DNA of 64,000 bases from Membranipora membranacea (GCA_914767715.1 OU612065.1:5394001-5458000), one strand, 5' to 3'. Shown: positions 23,901 through 36,283, counted from the first letter of the stretch. The notes: generated from the sequence alone by a model not told the origin. Numbers and translations: made by a program.

Positions 23901-26900
23901 TTTATTCAATCATGGTGTTTGACAGAGTCAATATAGAAAATGCATTATTGATGAAGCGACACATTAATATATTGCATATTTATAGACTATGGTGAAATAC
24001 GAGAGGATACAGTGCTTGTCTCATCCTCTTTGTTTGTCTTTTGTTCAAATGAAATGGTGAGCCTCATTTATGTTCAATTTTGTTTCACCATTCCAATGTT
24101 ACTGTTACGAGACCACTAATCAAGGAGTTTCTACTCAATGTTTAGCTACTTAAAACAACATCAGTGTTGCTGCTTCAAGATCTTTGTCCCCCATGAGAAA
24201 TGAAAACACAACTCCTAGCTTCACTAAATTTCAAAGTCCAATCCGCTAAATACTTTATTAGATATTTTTTCTTTTGTAATATAGAGACAGAAGAAGACGG
24301 TTGCTAATCTGCTGATTTATATTTTTAGGGCTGCGGTCGGTTTCTGGTTACAAATGATCAATCTACTGATTTATGGATTGTTTCTGGGATGTTTCACAAG
24401 TGTGATTATCCTAGTAGGGCCACCTCCTATTGCCTCTTATGTAAACATCACTGGGGACAGCGTCGGCAGCAATGAAACTCAGGCCGAGCTGCTTGAATAT
24501 AAAGAGAAGGTAATTTTACTTACTGTATAATATTTGAATAATATATAATAATGTTATATAGTACCATGCTATTGCGATAAGATGTGGTGGTTGGTGTCAG
24601 GATGTGTTTTCTCAGGCATCTGTATTGTGTGAGTGGGTCTTCTTTGTTTGCATCTACTGAAAGAACATGGACAGTATAAAAAGTGGAATGTATTTGTTTG
24701 TAGTTATCGGTCAACTCTATCCAAATGTATCATGTTTTGGCATTTGCCGGAGTCAATCTGATCAAAGAGATTGTACAGATCATCCAACAGGTAATGATCA
24801 GTATAACAGCTCATATAAACCTGAAGTGCAAATGATAGCTCAAGCTCAAGGCTTACTAATCACGCTAACCTATATAATATATATTTTATTGTATTGTTTC
24901 TTTATTTCCATGGTATTTCTTTGCACTAACCTGTAGCTCCCATTATGCTTCTGGTAATAAACTTCTAGTGCCCTGCTTTTGTAGGATATTATTTGGGGCA
25001 TGGTACGTAATTTATACCTGCAACTTGATGGTGGCTGGTAAATGTTGCGGAAAATGTTATGTCTTTAATTGTTCTATTCAGTTATAGACTAAGTTCCCTT
25101 TCCTGAAAGTTTCCATCAGTTCTTGTATTACAGTGTATTTTTATCTTATAGAGATGGAGATACTTCTTAGACTTCACAAACTACATTGAGTGGGCTTTGT
25201 ACCCAGCTACTATTGTATTTGTGGTTCCTCATATTATTGGATTGACTACTGACTGGGCTTACAGCTGCGGAGTTGCTGCCCTTTTCTTCTCTTGGATAAA
25301 TCTCCTTCTTTTCCTGCAAAGGTAAATTTGTTATTTGATAAATATTGTCTTCATCGAAAGTGAAATATACGGAGCTTCAGTCTGTTGTCAGTTGCGGGCA
25401 AGTTTCAGCCTAACCTTGTTCTCTATTTTCAGGTTTGAGTTCTTCGGAATCTATGTGGTAATGTTCAAATCTATACTGGGCACACTTCTCCAAGTACTGA
25501 TTGTCTTCTCTATACTGTTATTTGCCTTTGGAGTGACCTTCTTTGCAGTACTTAGAAATGAGGTAAGATATATCACCACAATTTAATGTTGTGTATGCTG
25601 TATGATGTATCTAACACCAATCCAGCACTGATTGGATATTCTTGATGCATATGTTCCATCATCAGGCTAGCATGTGGTTTCCTCTTATGTTTCAGACAGG
25701 TGCAGGGTACACCACAGTACCACTAGCAGTTCTCAACTCGGTCGTTATGATGGTTGGAGACATGGACTATCTGGATACATTTGTATCTCCTCATATTGAC
25801 GGTGATGTCACGACATCACCATTCAGCGGGATGGCCTTCTTCATCATGTCTATGTTTCTACTTCTCATGTCTATTCTACTTATGAATCTCCTGGTGAGTT
25901 CTCTGAAGTGTGACTCTTTTGACGTTCAGATTCTCATTGTTGCACGCAAAGTACCATCAGACCACTCAGCAATAGCTATGTAATGTTGACTGTATTATTA
26001 CAAACAACAATCAGAATACAGAATGATGTACACATAGTACATCAGCGATTACATAATGGTAAGTGTGCTGACTGTTTGATTGTTGTGATTTTGATATTCG
26101 TAGATTGGTCTGGCTGTGGGAGATATTGAAGGTGTACGGAAGAATGCTCGACTGAAAAGACTAGCCATGCAGGTGGAGATTGTTGCCGACATGGAGAAGA
26201 AACTACCCATGTTCATACTCCGCTGTGTGGATAAACATTCTCTCACAAATCGTCCCAATGATGCTTGCTCTACAATAAAAAATGTAAGTGTGGCAACAGT
26301 TCAAAATTCACATCTTTTATGTAACACTGGGATGCTGTCAATATGTAAATAACTTGTTATATAAATATGTTTTGGTTGATGTGTTCTTATGTAATAATTA
26401 CTCTCTTTTTTAGTGTTATGACAAGTTAGTGAGAGGAACAGATAAAGACTGTGGAGCAGCTGCCGAGAGAAATGAATTGAGAGAGCAACTAACTCAACAG
26501 AAGAACAGGTTAGTGTCGCAATCATGTCCCCCCATAATGGAATCAATAGCAGTTTTCTGAGCTCCAATTTTAGCCTCTATCTTGAGTTGTTCTCTCGCCG
26601 CATAGGAAAAAGGAGCTGAAAAGAGGGTTATCTTGAAAACTGCTTATAATAGGATAAAAATGATTCATGATTAAGAATATGTGCAATTGAAAACTCACAG
26701 GGGCATAATTTGGGAAATAATTCTGGTATTTGGATAGTCACTTATATCAATTTCTGCCTGTTTTGCGGACAAATTTCATGGAATCTTTCATGAATTTCGT
26801 CACTAAAATTGAGATTATTATCAGCTTTCAAGCCCCCAATGATTTGGACAGCCTGTCCTACAGGGTTTCAATGATAATTTTTCATAGTCCAACCCGCAGA

Positions 26901-27550
26901 TCTTAGATGACAACCAAATTAGAGAGACTAAATTCTTGCTTATATAAATTTCTTTATGGATGTTTAGAGTTGACAAAACCATACTATAATACCACTGTAT
27001 TTGATAATATTATTATTTGTGTACCCCTTGGACCATTTTTATGATGAAGGTTGAAGACACTGCAGGCTGAGATGTTCTCACAGACTGAGCTGATAAAGCT
27101 GATCGTAGCTAAAATGGAAATTCACACAGAATCATCACATATGGATGAAGGTTGCCAAGATGAGAGTATGGACATAAACTTAATACTCAAGCAGGCTAGC
27201 AGGAAGTCCGTCAGCTGGAGATCTAAGAGCCTCAGTAGTAAGTATTCTCTCTTTTCAGTCTTAAAACATATGCTCCTGATGACTTTGTTAATAAAAGATG
27301 TGTTGCCGTACGAACTGTCAATTACGCTACACTGTGACAAGCAACTTTAACGGTTTTTTACTATTGCTTGAATTCAGATAAGTTAAAACAGAGCAAGGTC
27401 TTAGCCACCTGGAATAAGGCAGACGTTAGCCACCCACAGCACTCCGCCAATACAGATACAAGCCACTCACCTCTCAACAGAATCAGGCTGAACATCACCC
27501 CTGTGGATGTCACCCCTGTAGAGTCTGATGATGGGGAGACAAATTTCTGA
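14908..27550 (+). CDS. TRPA1-like: TRPA-B: TRPA1-like cation channel, complete
   Basis: Exons: 14908-15144, 15405-15561, 15809-15984, 16224-16331, 16703-16811, 17813-17910, 20346-20436, 20580-20728, 21227-21436, 21733-21902, 22069-22233, 22524-22638, 22851-22977, 23073-23197, 23544-23738, 23986-24056, 24329-24509, 24704-24790, 25152-25321, 25433-25562, 25696-25893, 26104-26283, 26414-26508, 27050-27237, 27378-27550. Phases agree throughout: 3,705 nt, 1,234 residues. About 15 ankyrin repeats (residues ~90-640: GLTALHHAC, GATALHLAV, TPLHLAA, GCTPLHYAS, SPIHFASKYGR, GKTPLHLAS, GNSPLHLAA, NTALHEAA), a linker, S1-S6 (~770-1023), pore GDMDY, then AVGDIEGV, KRLAMQVE and ELIKLIVAKMEI. EEKGYTRAI before SPLHAAINSG parallels EELGYSREI of vertebrate TRPA1. 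The start is chosen because this ATG is conserved in TRPA-C while an indel lies just upstream. Oddities: palindromic insert at codons 4-14, lost microexon, a TTAA hairpin in intron 6, Trp to Cys at 26414-26416. Confidence 0.9.
14917..14946. repeat. 30-bp palindromic insertion in TRPA-B coding sequence
   Basis: ACCAATGAACTCCC, GA, GGGAGTTCATTGGT lies directly after codons ATG AGT CTG and is followed by a second CTG. TRPA-C has ATG AGT CTG AGG at the same place. The 33-nt difference is therefore a palindrome plus a 3-bp CTG direct repeat, adding eleven in-frame residues (TNELPREFIGL) to the N-terminus of TRPA-B. Confidence 0.8.
17417..17542 (+). other. Possible cassette exon 5b of TRPA-B
   Basis: Between exons 5 and 6 (16811 and 17813) an open stretch without stops ends ..NT-ACAG/GTAGTT and can be entered after AAAGAG. 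Both ends are phase 1, which matches the phase-1 junction of exons 5 and 6, so 42 residues could be included without shifting frame. It contains KRLFDSELAQTDVIHT. TRPA-C has the counterpart at 46118-46249. Vertebrate TRPA1 aligns well without it, so it would be alternative or lineage-specific. Confidence 0.4.
18124..18169. repeat. AT-rich hairpin in TRPA-B intron 6
   Basis: Inverted repeat around GGACATAATATGTCC with arms of about 20 bases. TRPA-C has the perfect form at 47020-47067. No known function; pre-miRNA-like in shape but arms are too short for a typical precursor. Confidence 0.5.
18780..20140. mobile_element. 1,361-bp foldback element with TTAA target duplication in TRPA-B intron 6
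   Basis: TTAA at 18776-18779 and 20141-20144 flanks an exactly symmetric inverted repeat: base 18780+k pairs with 20140-k. Checks are AATTATACCACACAGAATGC (19420-19439) against 19481-19500, and GATACGTTTT (19251-19260) against 19660-19669. Ends read GGTTATGATA and TATTATAACC. TRPA-C keeps the empty site, one TTAA near 47659. Target and ends suggest a piggyBac- or Kolobok-like non-autonomous element. Open frames in each arm (about 119 and 107 codons) are mirror reads of the same arm; I recognise no transposase. TRPA-B pre-mRNA would carry a hairpin of about 680 bp. Confidence 0.85.
26549..26882. repeat. TIR element (MITE) in TRPA-B intron, orthologous to that in TRPA-A
   Basis: Same insertion point and internal order as 3428-3784, with a short internal deletion. 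Absence from TRPA-C shows it inserted before the unit 1/unit 2 duplication but after unit 3 split off. Confidence 0.7.
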
Positions 27551-29150
27551 CTATAACAGCTTCTGCTGCTGCTATGGTATCTTAGATAGTTATATCACTT
27601 CAATACATTTAACTTCAGATGTGTGAGTAGCTGGAACTGATTGAGAATCTCAGCTTGTGTCTAATTAAAGTATGTGAAAGTTTATAATAATATGATAGTA
27701 TAATACATGGTTATCTATTAGTGTTCTGACTTAGTTGTGTGTTTTTAGTAACTGCTCTTGACTCTTGGGGCCTTGTTCCATTTGTTACTGCTTTGTCAGA
27801 TTAGCTGGTATGGTTTGAAAATTTACTTCTGCATTTTCTACTATATCTCCAGCTGTATTACCAGTCATATTTTCAATGGAGGCATCTCCAGCACTATGAT
27901 TTGCTAAAAAATAATTCTAAAACATATGACAAAAATGTCTCTGGTTCAGTGCAAAGTTTAAATAATAGTAGTAGTTCAGTAGTATATCCTAAATCAAAAT
28001 ATATTGATTCTGTGCTGAGAGAGATGGCGTGGTTTCCTTTATATTGAAGATATTTAAAGGCAGAAAGTCCTGAAGTTTGCCAATCAATTACAGAGAACCT
28101 AGAACAAGAGCTGCCCCAAACTTAGGAGATTTATATTCCATCTAACCAAGCTCAATTTATAAAATCACAAATTTGTAAAGGCAGATAGCTGAGAACTGAC
28201 AATAAGTGAAGTCAGGTTTCCAGCAAATTTATGCGATGTTGGAAATGTGTGTGGGTTAAAAATCTGTGGGTTAAAAGCGCAAGTCTGTCTCTGTCCGAAG
28301 ACTGAGAAATAAAGGTGCCATAAGGGTACGGCCGCCATATTCGGCGCCAAGTTGCTCTCAGTTTGCAGGCAGGTCGGAGCACACCTGGGGCATCTATTGA
28401 GCCCAGTAGTCGATACCCTGCAGCGGGATTCTAACCATGTTCAGTCGTCATCATGCAAATTTTGAATTAGAATGGTCAGTTTATTTTGAGCCGGTTAATA
28501 CATGTCTTGACCAGTAGGTACAGTATGAAGGTGACTCACTGCTGGTCAACTCCTATGGGAAAAGATTGACATTTCATCGATGGGGGTTGCAGAGCTGCCT
28601 TAAACCATGCTGACTGCAAGCTCTACGGCCATATTTGTACCACAGAAGCAATCATTACCGGATGCTCTCCTGAAACCACCGCATCCACAGGAAACAGCCG
28701 ATCCTATTTTCCATCTACTAGTTGGAATGATTGCATGATGCATAAGAAGTTGTCTTTTCACTTTTATTGTGCAGACAACTCCACAATACATCAGTCTCAA
28801 AGTTCCTTATAGATAAAGTAAAAAGTGGTCACTTTGTATAAAACTTTTGTGTATAGATGTACATATTTATTGTTTGCTGAAAAATCCTTATAATATCAGT
28901 ATTGCTCTGAGAATGTTCATCTGACTACTGAAACTGACTGAAACTACTGTGAACATCATTGTGTCTGATTTATTGGAAAAAGTAATTGGGCCAAAAAATC
29001 TTAGGGATAGGGAAAAACAGACGCAATTGCGAGCAAGAAAACTAAGTTCCGTTTGGGAATTTAGTTCCATTCATTAGCTAAATTCATTTGGGACATAAGT
29101 TCAATCAAAACTTTTACCAACCACTAAGGACAATTTGCTAGGTAAACTTC
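27551..29150. other. Intergenic region TRPA-B to P450-2
   Basis: Aligns with 56371-58110 of unit 3, with a deletion relative to it near 27768 (GACTCT joined to TGGGGCC). It contains the shared pre-P450 block at about 28545-28715. Open frames on either strand differ between copies by indels. I see no gene. Confidence 0.5.
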
Positions 29151-29452
29151 AGGAGTCAGGAGTGGTCTAATGGTTAAGGGTGCGGACTTGTGATCTTTGA
29201 GGTCCAGGTTCAGGATTTGGTACTGGCACACCATTCATTCTAGCCAGGTCCTTGCGGAACGGGACTAAAAATACCGGAGGTCCACTGTGTGTTTGCACAC
29301 CCCACACGCAGTAAAAAGAACCCCCTCTGCCTCTTCGATATAAAGAGTAGCCGGATTGCGGGCATGGGTATAGGGTGCGTACTATGGGTACTATGGGTCC
29401 AAGTACATGTACCCAAGAGAGGATAACTCTCTCCGCTTCAAAGATGATGATA
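29151..29452 (+). mobile_element. Complete tRNA-derived SINE
   Basis: A 9-bp duplication GTAAACTTC flanks it (29142-29150 and 29453-29461), and unit 3 has the empty site with one GTAAACTTC. The head resembles a tRNA (TCTAATGGTTAAGG, then CCAGGTTCAGGAT), the body contains GTAAAAAGAACCC, and the 3' end is a GATGATGATA tail. Length, tail and duplication fit a SINE. Unit 1 carries a truncated copy at 8594. Confidence 0.8.
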
Positions 29453-29891
29453 GTAAACTTCTCATAATGTCATCTGAAAGTTGTACTGTATTTCGCTTGT
29501 ATCTCATTTGCTTCCCAAGCAATCGAACAGATCTATTATGAATTATGAATATCTTGGTCAGAACCAATGATAATAAAATTGAGAATGAGGAGTAAGTATT
29601 CAGTTATACAATTTCTAAAACAGTGATAATACAATATTTATACACACACGTATATGCATACAATTGTATCTTATTATTCGGTAAACCAATAAATGGGTGG
29701 TAAGTGATTTTCTTATTATTCGACTCTCAATTTTGTCAATGAGATGGTCATGTAGACTTATAACTTATTGTCCACCAGACACGTGACAGTCTCCTACTCT
29801 GTCCCCCTGAGGTAGAATATAATGTAGCGCAATAATAAGGAGAACCATTAAGTTTATTGATTGATCCCCGTGTCAATGCACTGTTAGGCAC

Positions 29892-29899
29892 TATATAAA
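29892..29899 (+). promoter_or_regulatory. TATA box of P450-2
   Basis: TATATAAA, 77 bases before the mutated start codon. It sits in a stretch (GTTAGGCAC..GCCCTCACCTACTC) identical to that at unit 3. The promoter thus remains although the gene is broken. Confidence 0.6.
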
Positions 29900-29975
29900 G
29901 CCCTCACCTACTCAGAAAGGTATCAGAGCTACTCATTGTTAGAATTAGACTAGTACTGACAGGAGTGCGCACCAC

Positions 29976-32900
29976 ACGGATCTGCTACTCAAGTTTCATG
30001 ACCTGAGTGAGGGCTGGAAGGCGCCATTCTGTCTATTGTAGCTGTAGCTTTGTTGTACTTGTACCGATGGCTACACAATCCTCTACGAAATATTCCAGGT
30101 AAGAAAAATTTCATAGATACCTAAGAACGCAAAGATGGAAGCTAGTCATGTTCATGGTTACCAGTGATATTGTTTTTATCATCATGGTGTAGTGTAATTT
30201 GCTGTAAAATTTGTTGGAAGTGGAAGGGCTACCAACTCTACTCTTTTGAAAGTATTTCCACTCTTTTCTGAACTCATGCGGCCTATTTTTAATTATATCA
30301 CTGTGTTTTAAGTTTCTGTTCCTTGGTATAATATAGCTTCAGGTATACCCCAGAGCTATTAATTTTTGAGACTAACTGCAAAAAAATTTCACTGGAGGCG
30401 CTCTGGCACCCCGCCCGCAACTTCCTGCGCACCATGTCTACGCCTTCTCCACAAAATATTTGGCAGCCCTGTTACAAACAGTATATTGGTCACCTCTTTT
30501 TCATGATTCAGCTGATTTTTCACTATTTTTTATCTCTCTTTTTGTTCAGGACCTTTTTTCCATTTGCCAATAATCGGTCATCTTCACCTACTGGGCAAGA
30601 AAACACACATAGCCCTGACAAAACTGCAAAAGAAATATGGTGACGTTTATACCATGAGAATCGTCCCACACCAAGCTGTTATCATATCGGGGAAGGAGAC
30701 TATCAAGTCAATGTGCTCTTTAGAGCCAGTGTATGGACGCCCACACAAACTATTCAACAGCTGGCAAAAACATGAGAGGTAAGTCTTTCACTGAGCTGTA
30801 ATAGATAACGTGATGAAGCTCATATTTTTGTATTCCTGGCTGTCACAAGAGGGAGAGTATTGCTAGGGTTTTACGGATGGAAAATAAATCAAACATAGTT
30901 GAGTCTGTTTTGTGCATATTAACCTCTAAAGGTGTAATCTCTTCCTTATTGTTGTTATGTGTTTTTGCAGATATTTTGCTTATGGGCACAGTGAGGTGTG
31001 CAAAAGATATCAAAAGGCGACTGTGAGAGCTTTAGCCCAATTCACCAAACATCAACTAGATGAAGCTGTTAACAGTGGAATCGACTCTCTGATTGAAAAC
31101 ATATGTGAGTTATTTCATAGAGTGATCTCTATGAGAATCCCCAGATATAATTAGGATGGATAAATGAAATTGAAATACTATGTATCAGCATGTGCTTACT
31201 CATTACTGGTCCCAATCGGGTATAGAGAGGATGCTATATGACCGACCCTTGCCAAACGGAATGTTACCAAGATATATGAATGCTTGTGCTAACAAATTTT
31301 GAAGCGATCTGTTTTGCAACTATAAAAATCGTGGGTTGCCATTATTATTACATTGTAATACCATACCATTTCACATCGGCCCTGTCTCCTACTGTTCTCA
31401 AAAGGCATTAATTTATTTATAGGTAATAATGAAAACGGCGAGCAGCAGACAGCTTTGATACGGTCAAAAGTCGCTGACGTCTCATTTTTCATGTGTTTTG
31501 GTGAAAAACAGAAGTCCCAAAATGATGCTGAATTTCAACACGTCATGTCTAGCATAAAAGAAATCCTCTCATTCGCTAAACAGGCAGGCATTGCAGATTT
31601 ATTCCCATAGGCGCTGCATATACCCTCCGTGAAAAAGAGTTACGACCTGTAAGTGAATGTTTTGATTGTGTACCTATTAGGATGAAGAACTGAGTTCTGG
31701 TATAAACTACAAACTCAGGAAATAGATATTCTTGCAGAAATCAACCAACCTGACTCCTGCCTGACAATGTCATTGCAATTATAAAGAAAAGTAACAATTT
31801 TGATTATTCCATTTATTGATTCCCTCTCGAATAGTTATAAATTATGAATATTGTTTTATATCAAAAATAAAGATTTGCCAAAGGCCAGGATGACCTTGTG
31901 AGGCTAGTCAAGAACCAAGAGATGAGACACGATATAAACAGGAATGATGAAAAAAGTCATAAGTTCCTAGATCTGTGTGATTTGCTACAAGCCAGTATCC
32001 CCTACGGTGAACAACAGGTAAGACAGACTACAGCGAGGTAGTCACTATAACAACCTCCACATTCTGGCTGACATTTATTACTGCCATTATCTGAACCTTT
32101 GAAACATAATCAGATTTATCACCCAAAAAAATATAGTGCAATGTACCAGCTATTACCTGAATCATGTTGGCAGTTGCCTGTGGTAATGGCAACTAATGAC
32201 TATTTGGGTAATGCAAGAAAGTTATAAAACATACAGAATCATGTTTTGTTTAGTTGAAATTCAAAAACAAATGGTAACATACTACAATGTTAACACACTT
32301 TTGCAAAAGAGATTAACTCTTTTACATTGCAGACATCCTGATCTGAATATTTCAATACAACTTCAGGGAATAAAGTTTTGCATTTATATGGGTGGTCATT
32401 ATTGGTGTTTTGTTTGGCCTAGCACACACTGCTACTTCTTGTGTGTTTGTTTACCTAGGTATTGACACACTATCTAAATTATGTATTTCAGAAGTTGCTC
32501 AGATCTGATGTTAAGATCGGGACCTTGTCAGAACAAACTGGTATGCTGCTTGTTGCTGGGTAAGTTATACACTGTATATAATAAATACATGGTGTGGCGA
32601 CCTGTGTATTATGTGTATATATATATACACGCATAATACACAATATTATATGTACATTTATACAATGTCATGGCATCATCTGCCTACCACACACGAGCCT
32701 GCATATTATGAACATCCATGGGTGAGTTTCATAAGCCAATACATCCAAACGTTAATCAAACAATGTTGTCCAAATATCTTATCAAATATAATCCAGCAAT
32801 CGTTGATCAAGTTGTGGCATAGAAAATAACAGCAATATGTAAAAGGGTTGAGAATGTTGTGATTTCAGTTATGAGACGGTTGCTGTGACATTACTCTGGG

Positions 32901-34038
32901 TTATTTTGCTCCTTGCTGCACATCCACAACTACAGGAGGAGATATTCATAGAGCTAAGGAAATCAACCGGGAAGAAATCTTTGTTATTAGAGGCATTTAT
33001 TCTGGAAACACTCAGGTTAGAACTATTTAATTGATATTATTTTATCAAAAGTTTTCACCACTCTGTACAGCATACCGGTACTACCATAGATGAGTGGGAC
33101 TAAATGTCAGCTAGGGTTTAGTTTAGCTACTTTGGGGGTAACTTAATGTTGCCTAGCATTAATTATTGGCTACCTTGAGGTGGGAGTCTATATAAAATGA
33201 AGAGGGTGAGTAAGTGTAAGCTAGCTTGGAATTTATAGCTGTGGGATGGTGGTGTTAAATTTAGGTGCCAATTTATGTGTGGAATTTAGGTGCTTAATGG
33301 TGATATTTTCCTCCTGCGGACTCTACTCCTCTAGAGTATTCACAATGACATACTGAGCTGCATGAATACAGTTATTAATATGAGTTATTGAAGGCCTAAG
33401 TTATGAGCACTTCTTCTACAGACTGGTTATTAATAAAATAATACTTGCAGGTTCAGTATGGCTCTACCACTGGCAATGCCTCACATGACGACTGAGACAG
33501 TGGAAATAAACGGCTATGTAATACCCAAAGACACTCTTATCCTTATTAACCTCTGGTCAGGAAGTCGAGATGAGAGAATATGGGGTTATCGCCCGGACCT
33601 GTTTGATCCTTCTAGATTTCTGCACCCTGACGGCCAGGTAAGAATTAGGTATCATGGTGTTCAAATGTTATGTTGACTGATGAAAAATACTATGTTTTGA
33701 TGTATATGTCTTGATGTAGTCCAGTTTCAAAGTAAAATGCTGAAAGTACATACGCTAAGAATCGGTTCATTTTGATTATCCAGGTCAATACAGCTATAGC
33801 AGACCACCTGGTTGCATTTGGAAGTGGTCGCAGGAGATGTGTAGGAGAACAGCTAGCTAAATCACACATCCACAGATTTGCAGAGGAGTTAATTCCACGC
33901 TGTCAAATCAAAGTGGCAAATCAAAAGGAGAAGATTGATTACTGGCCAGAAGATGGTAACGGGAGAAATGTTCCTCCACTGACAGATCTTAAGTTTATGT
34001 TGAGAACACAGCTTAACAAGACTGATGCCGAGAACTGA
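29976..34038 (+). pseudogene. P450-2: cytochrome P450, recent pseudogene
   Basis: Exons by comparison with P450-3: 29976-30098, 30550-30778, 30971-31104, 31423-31648, 31873-32017, 32492-32559, 32869-33015, 33451-33637, 33784-34038. All splice sites are kept, as are the I-helix AGYET, ExxR (ETLR), DPSRF and haem loop FGSGRRRCVG. Three lesions lie upstream of these: the start ATG is ACG (29976-29978); four bases are lost in exon 1, leading to TAG at 30039-30041; and a conserved TGG is TAG at 31608-31610. A shorter protein from a downstream ATG would still be stopped by the exon-4 TAG. The well-kept 3' half argues that inactivation is young. An assembly or sequencing error would have to explain three separate changes. 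Confidence 0.88.
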
Positions 34039-35105
34039 GAGTAATGCTTACATGACATACTCAGTATGTGATGAATCTGATGACCGAACATGAGAGATGA
34101 GTGTATTAAACATCGTTGTGATTGAAGTTGGCAGAGCTCTGCCGCCAAATTACCATTTGACATGATGAGCAATAAACTTATTGAATATTCCGACGCGTCA
34201 ATTTTTTTAAAAGGACAGTTTTTTTTATTCATTATTACGTGTGGTAAAAATAAAAGTTTCTTCCACTATATTACAAAACATTAAAATGCTGTCTAAAAAT
34301 CATAAAAAAAACTATGTCTAAAAGAGAAAACAAACACCAGCTCAATCAAAATACCGAATGTCTAATTTTGCAGCATAAGGAATATTGGCCAGTTTCTGAC
34401 ACAAGGGTATCAGTGGTGACTGGTATTGACTGTGGTGTTATCACAAGCACAAAACACAAGAAACAATACAATAGAACAGATTTGAAAATAACTCAGGATA
34501 CACCTTAATGGTTATAAAGAGATATAAACAACTTTCTTGGAAAAAGATAAGAGATTATACAAGTGACTAGAGAGAGACAAGATGGCAATGTGTTGAATTG
34601 CAAACATGAGTACAACATTCTTAAATTAAAAAATTAATTAAGATCACAATATGGAATTTGTTGAATAAATGCAATTTACTTCAAACAAATAAAAGTCCTA
34701 GTAGATTGTATCACAGAGTAAGGATATATTCTTAGTCTGCGATTATATGTACCAAATGATACTGGGAAATTTGTAAAACATTCTACTTCCCAATAACCAC
34801 TTCTTTTTCTCACAAATTATGCTATGATAATAATAACCATGTCAAATAATCATTACATTCTTCTGATAACTACAATATATTAATTCGGGAGTTATTATCA
34901 GTTCCTGCAGCCACGTAGGAAAACACACACAGCACAGCTTAGCATATCTGGTCCGCCTGAAATCAATGAAAAAAGTAGGTATTGCTAGTGAGACAAAAAC
35001 AATACCAGTTGGAGTAGCTCCAGGGGTCCAAATAGACAAAGATGACTAAGATGGATCTTGCATTCACACAAGCAAAGGTCTGACTGAATACACAGTTATC
35101 ACCTA
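34039..35105. other. 3' flank of P450-2, right end of unit 2
   Basis: Aligned with 12414-13490 up to CAGTTATCACCTA near 35105, where unit 1 diverges. No supported gene. Minus-strand frames around 34842-35039 are open in both copies, but I found no link to the MADD exons upstream of them. Confidence 0.55.
34171..34176 (+). terminator. Polyadenylation signal AATAAA after P450-2
   Basis: AATAAA 133 bases after the stop, in the conserved 3' flank. Confidence 0.5.
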
Positions 35106-35306
35106 AAGAATCTGTCACATTTTCCTGATAGTTGCTAAGTGGAGCAACCAACTAAGACAGATCCCAAATCTTTCTCAAGGGATTCAGCTATAAAAATTTC
35201 AATACCGATCCGACAACAGTTGTCTCCTCTCTGCTAACAGCAGTATGAAGAAACACAACTTCAGTATTGATAATTGGAGTAGCAGATGCTTGTATATCTT
35301 ACAAAC

Positions 35307-36283
35307 CTCCATAAACAACATGTCACCAGTGTTATCACTACCACAGTGTACAGAGAAGGATTGTTTCTGTAGAGTTCTACTTGGTACAGGCTTCAAGTCA
35401 ATATCATTTGCCTCCTATAAAAAATTTAAATGTTTCATTCTTGTTCTGATCAGTGAAGGGAGAACGACATGCAGATATATATATGCAAATATTCCATAGG
35501 CTCCTTTTTCAGTCATGTGAACATATGAATTAAGTGGCCAATCTCTTGAATTGGCGAAAGATTTTGCTTATTGTGTAAGCTACTTACAATTTTATCAATG
35601 TTATCGAGTAGAGTGTTGATGGCCTGACTGTATTGTAGCCCAATATGAGATTTACCAAGAAGCCGTCTGTTCTTTTTCTTCACTTCGATTTTGATGCACT
35701 GCATCATTAGCATAAAAGCTGTCAGATTATAAAGCATGGTGCTTAATAGCCGGCCCTCTTTAAACTCAAGGTGTTTCTTCTCATAATCACCAAGTAGGCG
35801 GTACCTATGGTTAATGAAGATATGGGTTATTGGTACTTTTCATGGTAAGTGGAAAGAGAAGGTAAGCACACAGTCTGCATTTACTTCTAGTCAATCTTAT
35901 TCATTTAGAAGGACATTCAAGTTGGTACTCAATATATTCATACATGGCACCCAAGAAAATTTCTTCAGGGAAGTTAAGAATGATGATGAATTGAATGACG
36001 TGTTTGTTGACACCTCTCAAATGTGACTTGATTGTACTAATAAAACTGTTGCATTATTCAAATGTTCCCTTTAGTACATCTCTGTAAATTGTTGAACCAC
36101 TTAACTCAGATCACTCGTTCCACCAGCTGATCAGCGAAAGCGGCTATAGAGAGAAATCATACCTGTCCATAAGAGCAGCAGGTTCCTGATCCAGTCCAAT
36201 TATATCTCTCTCCTGAGCCACGCCATCCAGAAACGCATCCTCCCAAAACTGAATCTGATCCCACAGGTGTGAGCGCGATTTTC
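35307..36283 (-). pseudogene. MADD: MADD (DENN/Rab3 GEF) C-terminal fragment, three exons
   Basis: MADD proteins are Rab3-family exchange factors with an N-terminal DENN module and a conserved C-terminal region. Minus-strand exons 36283-36163, 35804-35588 and 35414-35307 join in frame. They read [35 protein letters not shown], then [18 protein letters not shown], then [20 protein letters not shown]. This matches the MADD C-terminal region (QERE..GMDQGP..MIDRY, RRLMGKSHIGLVYSQQIN, KQTFVVHAGTD..GDIFFMEV). No stops lie inside. No further exons are visible: the downstream side runs into the P450-2 flank and the upstream side meets retrotransposon sequence at about 36360. I call it a truncated gene fragment; distant exons outside recognition cannot be excluded. 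Confidence 0.7.
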
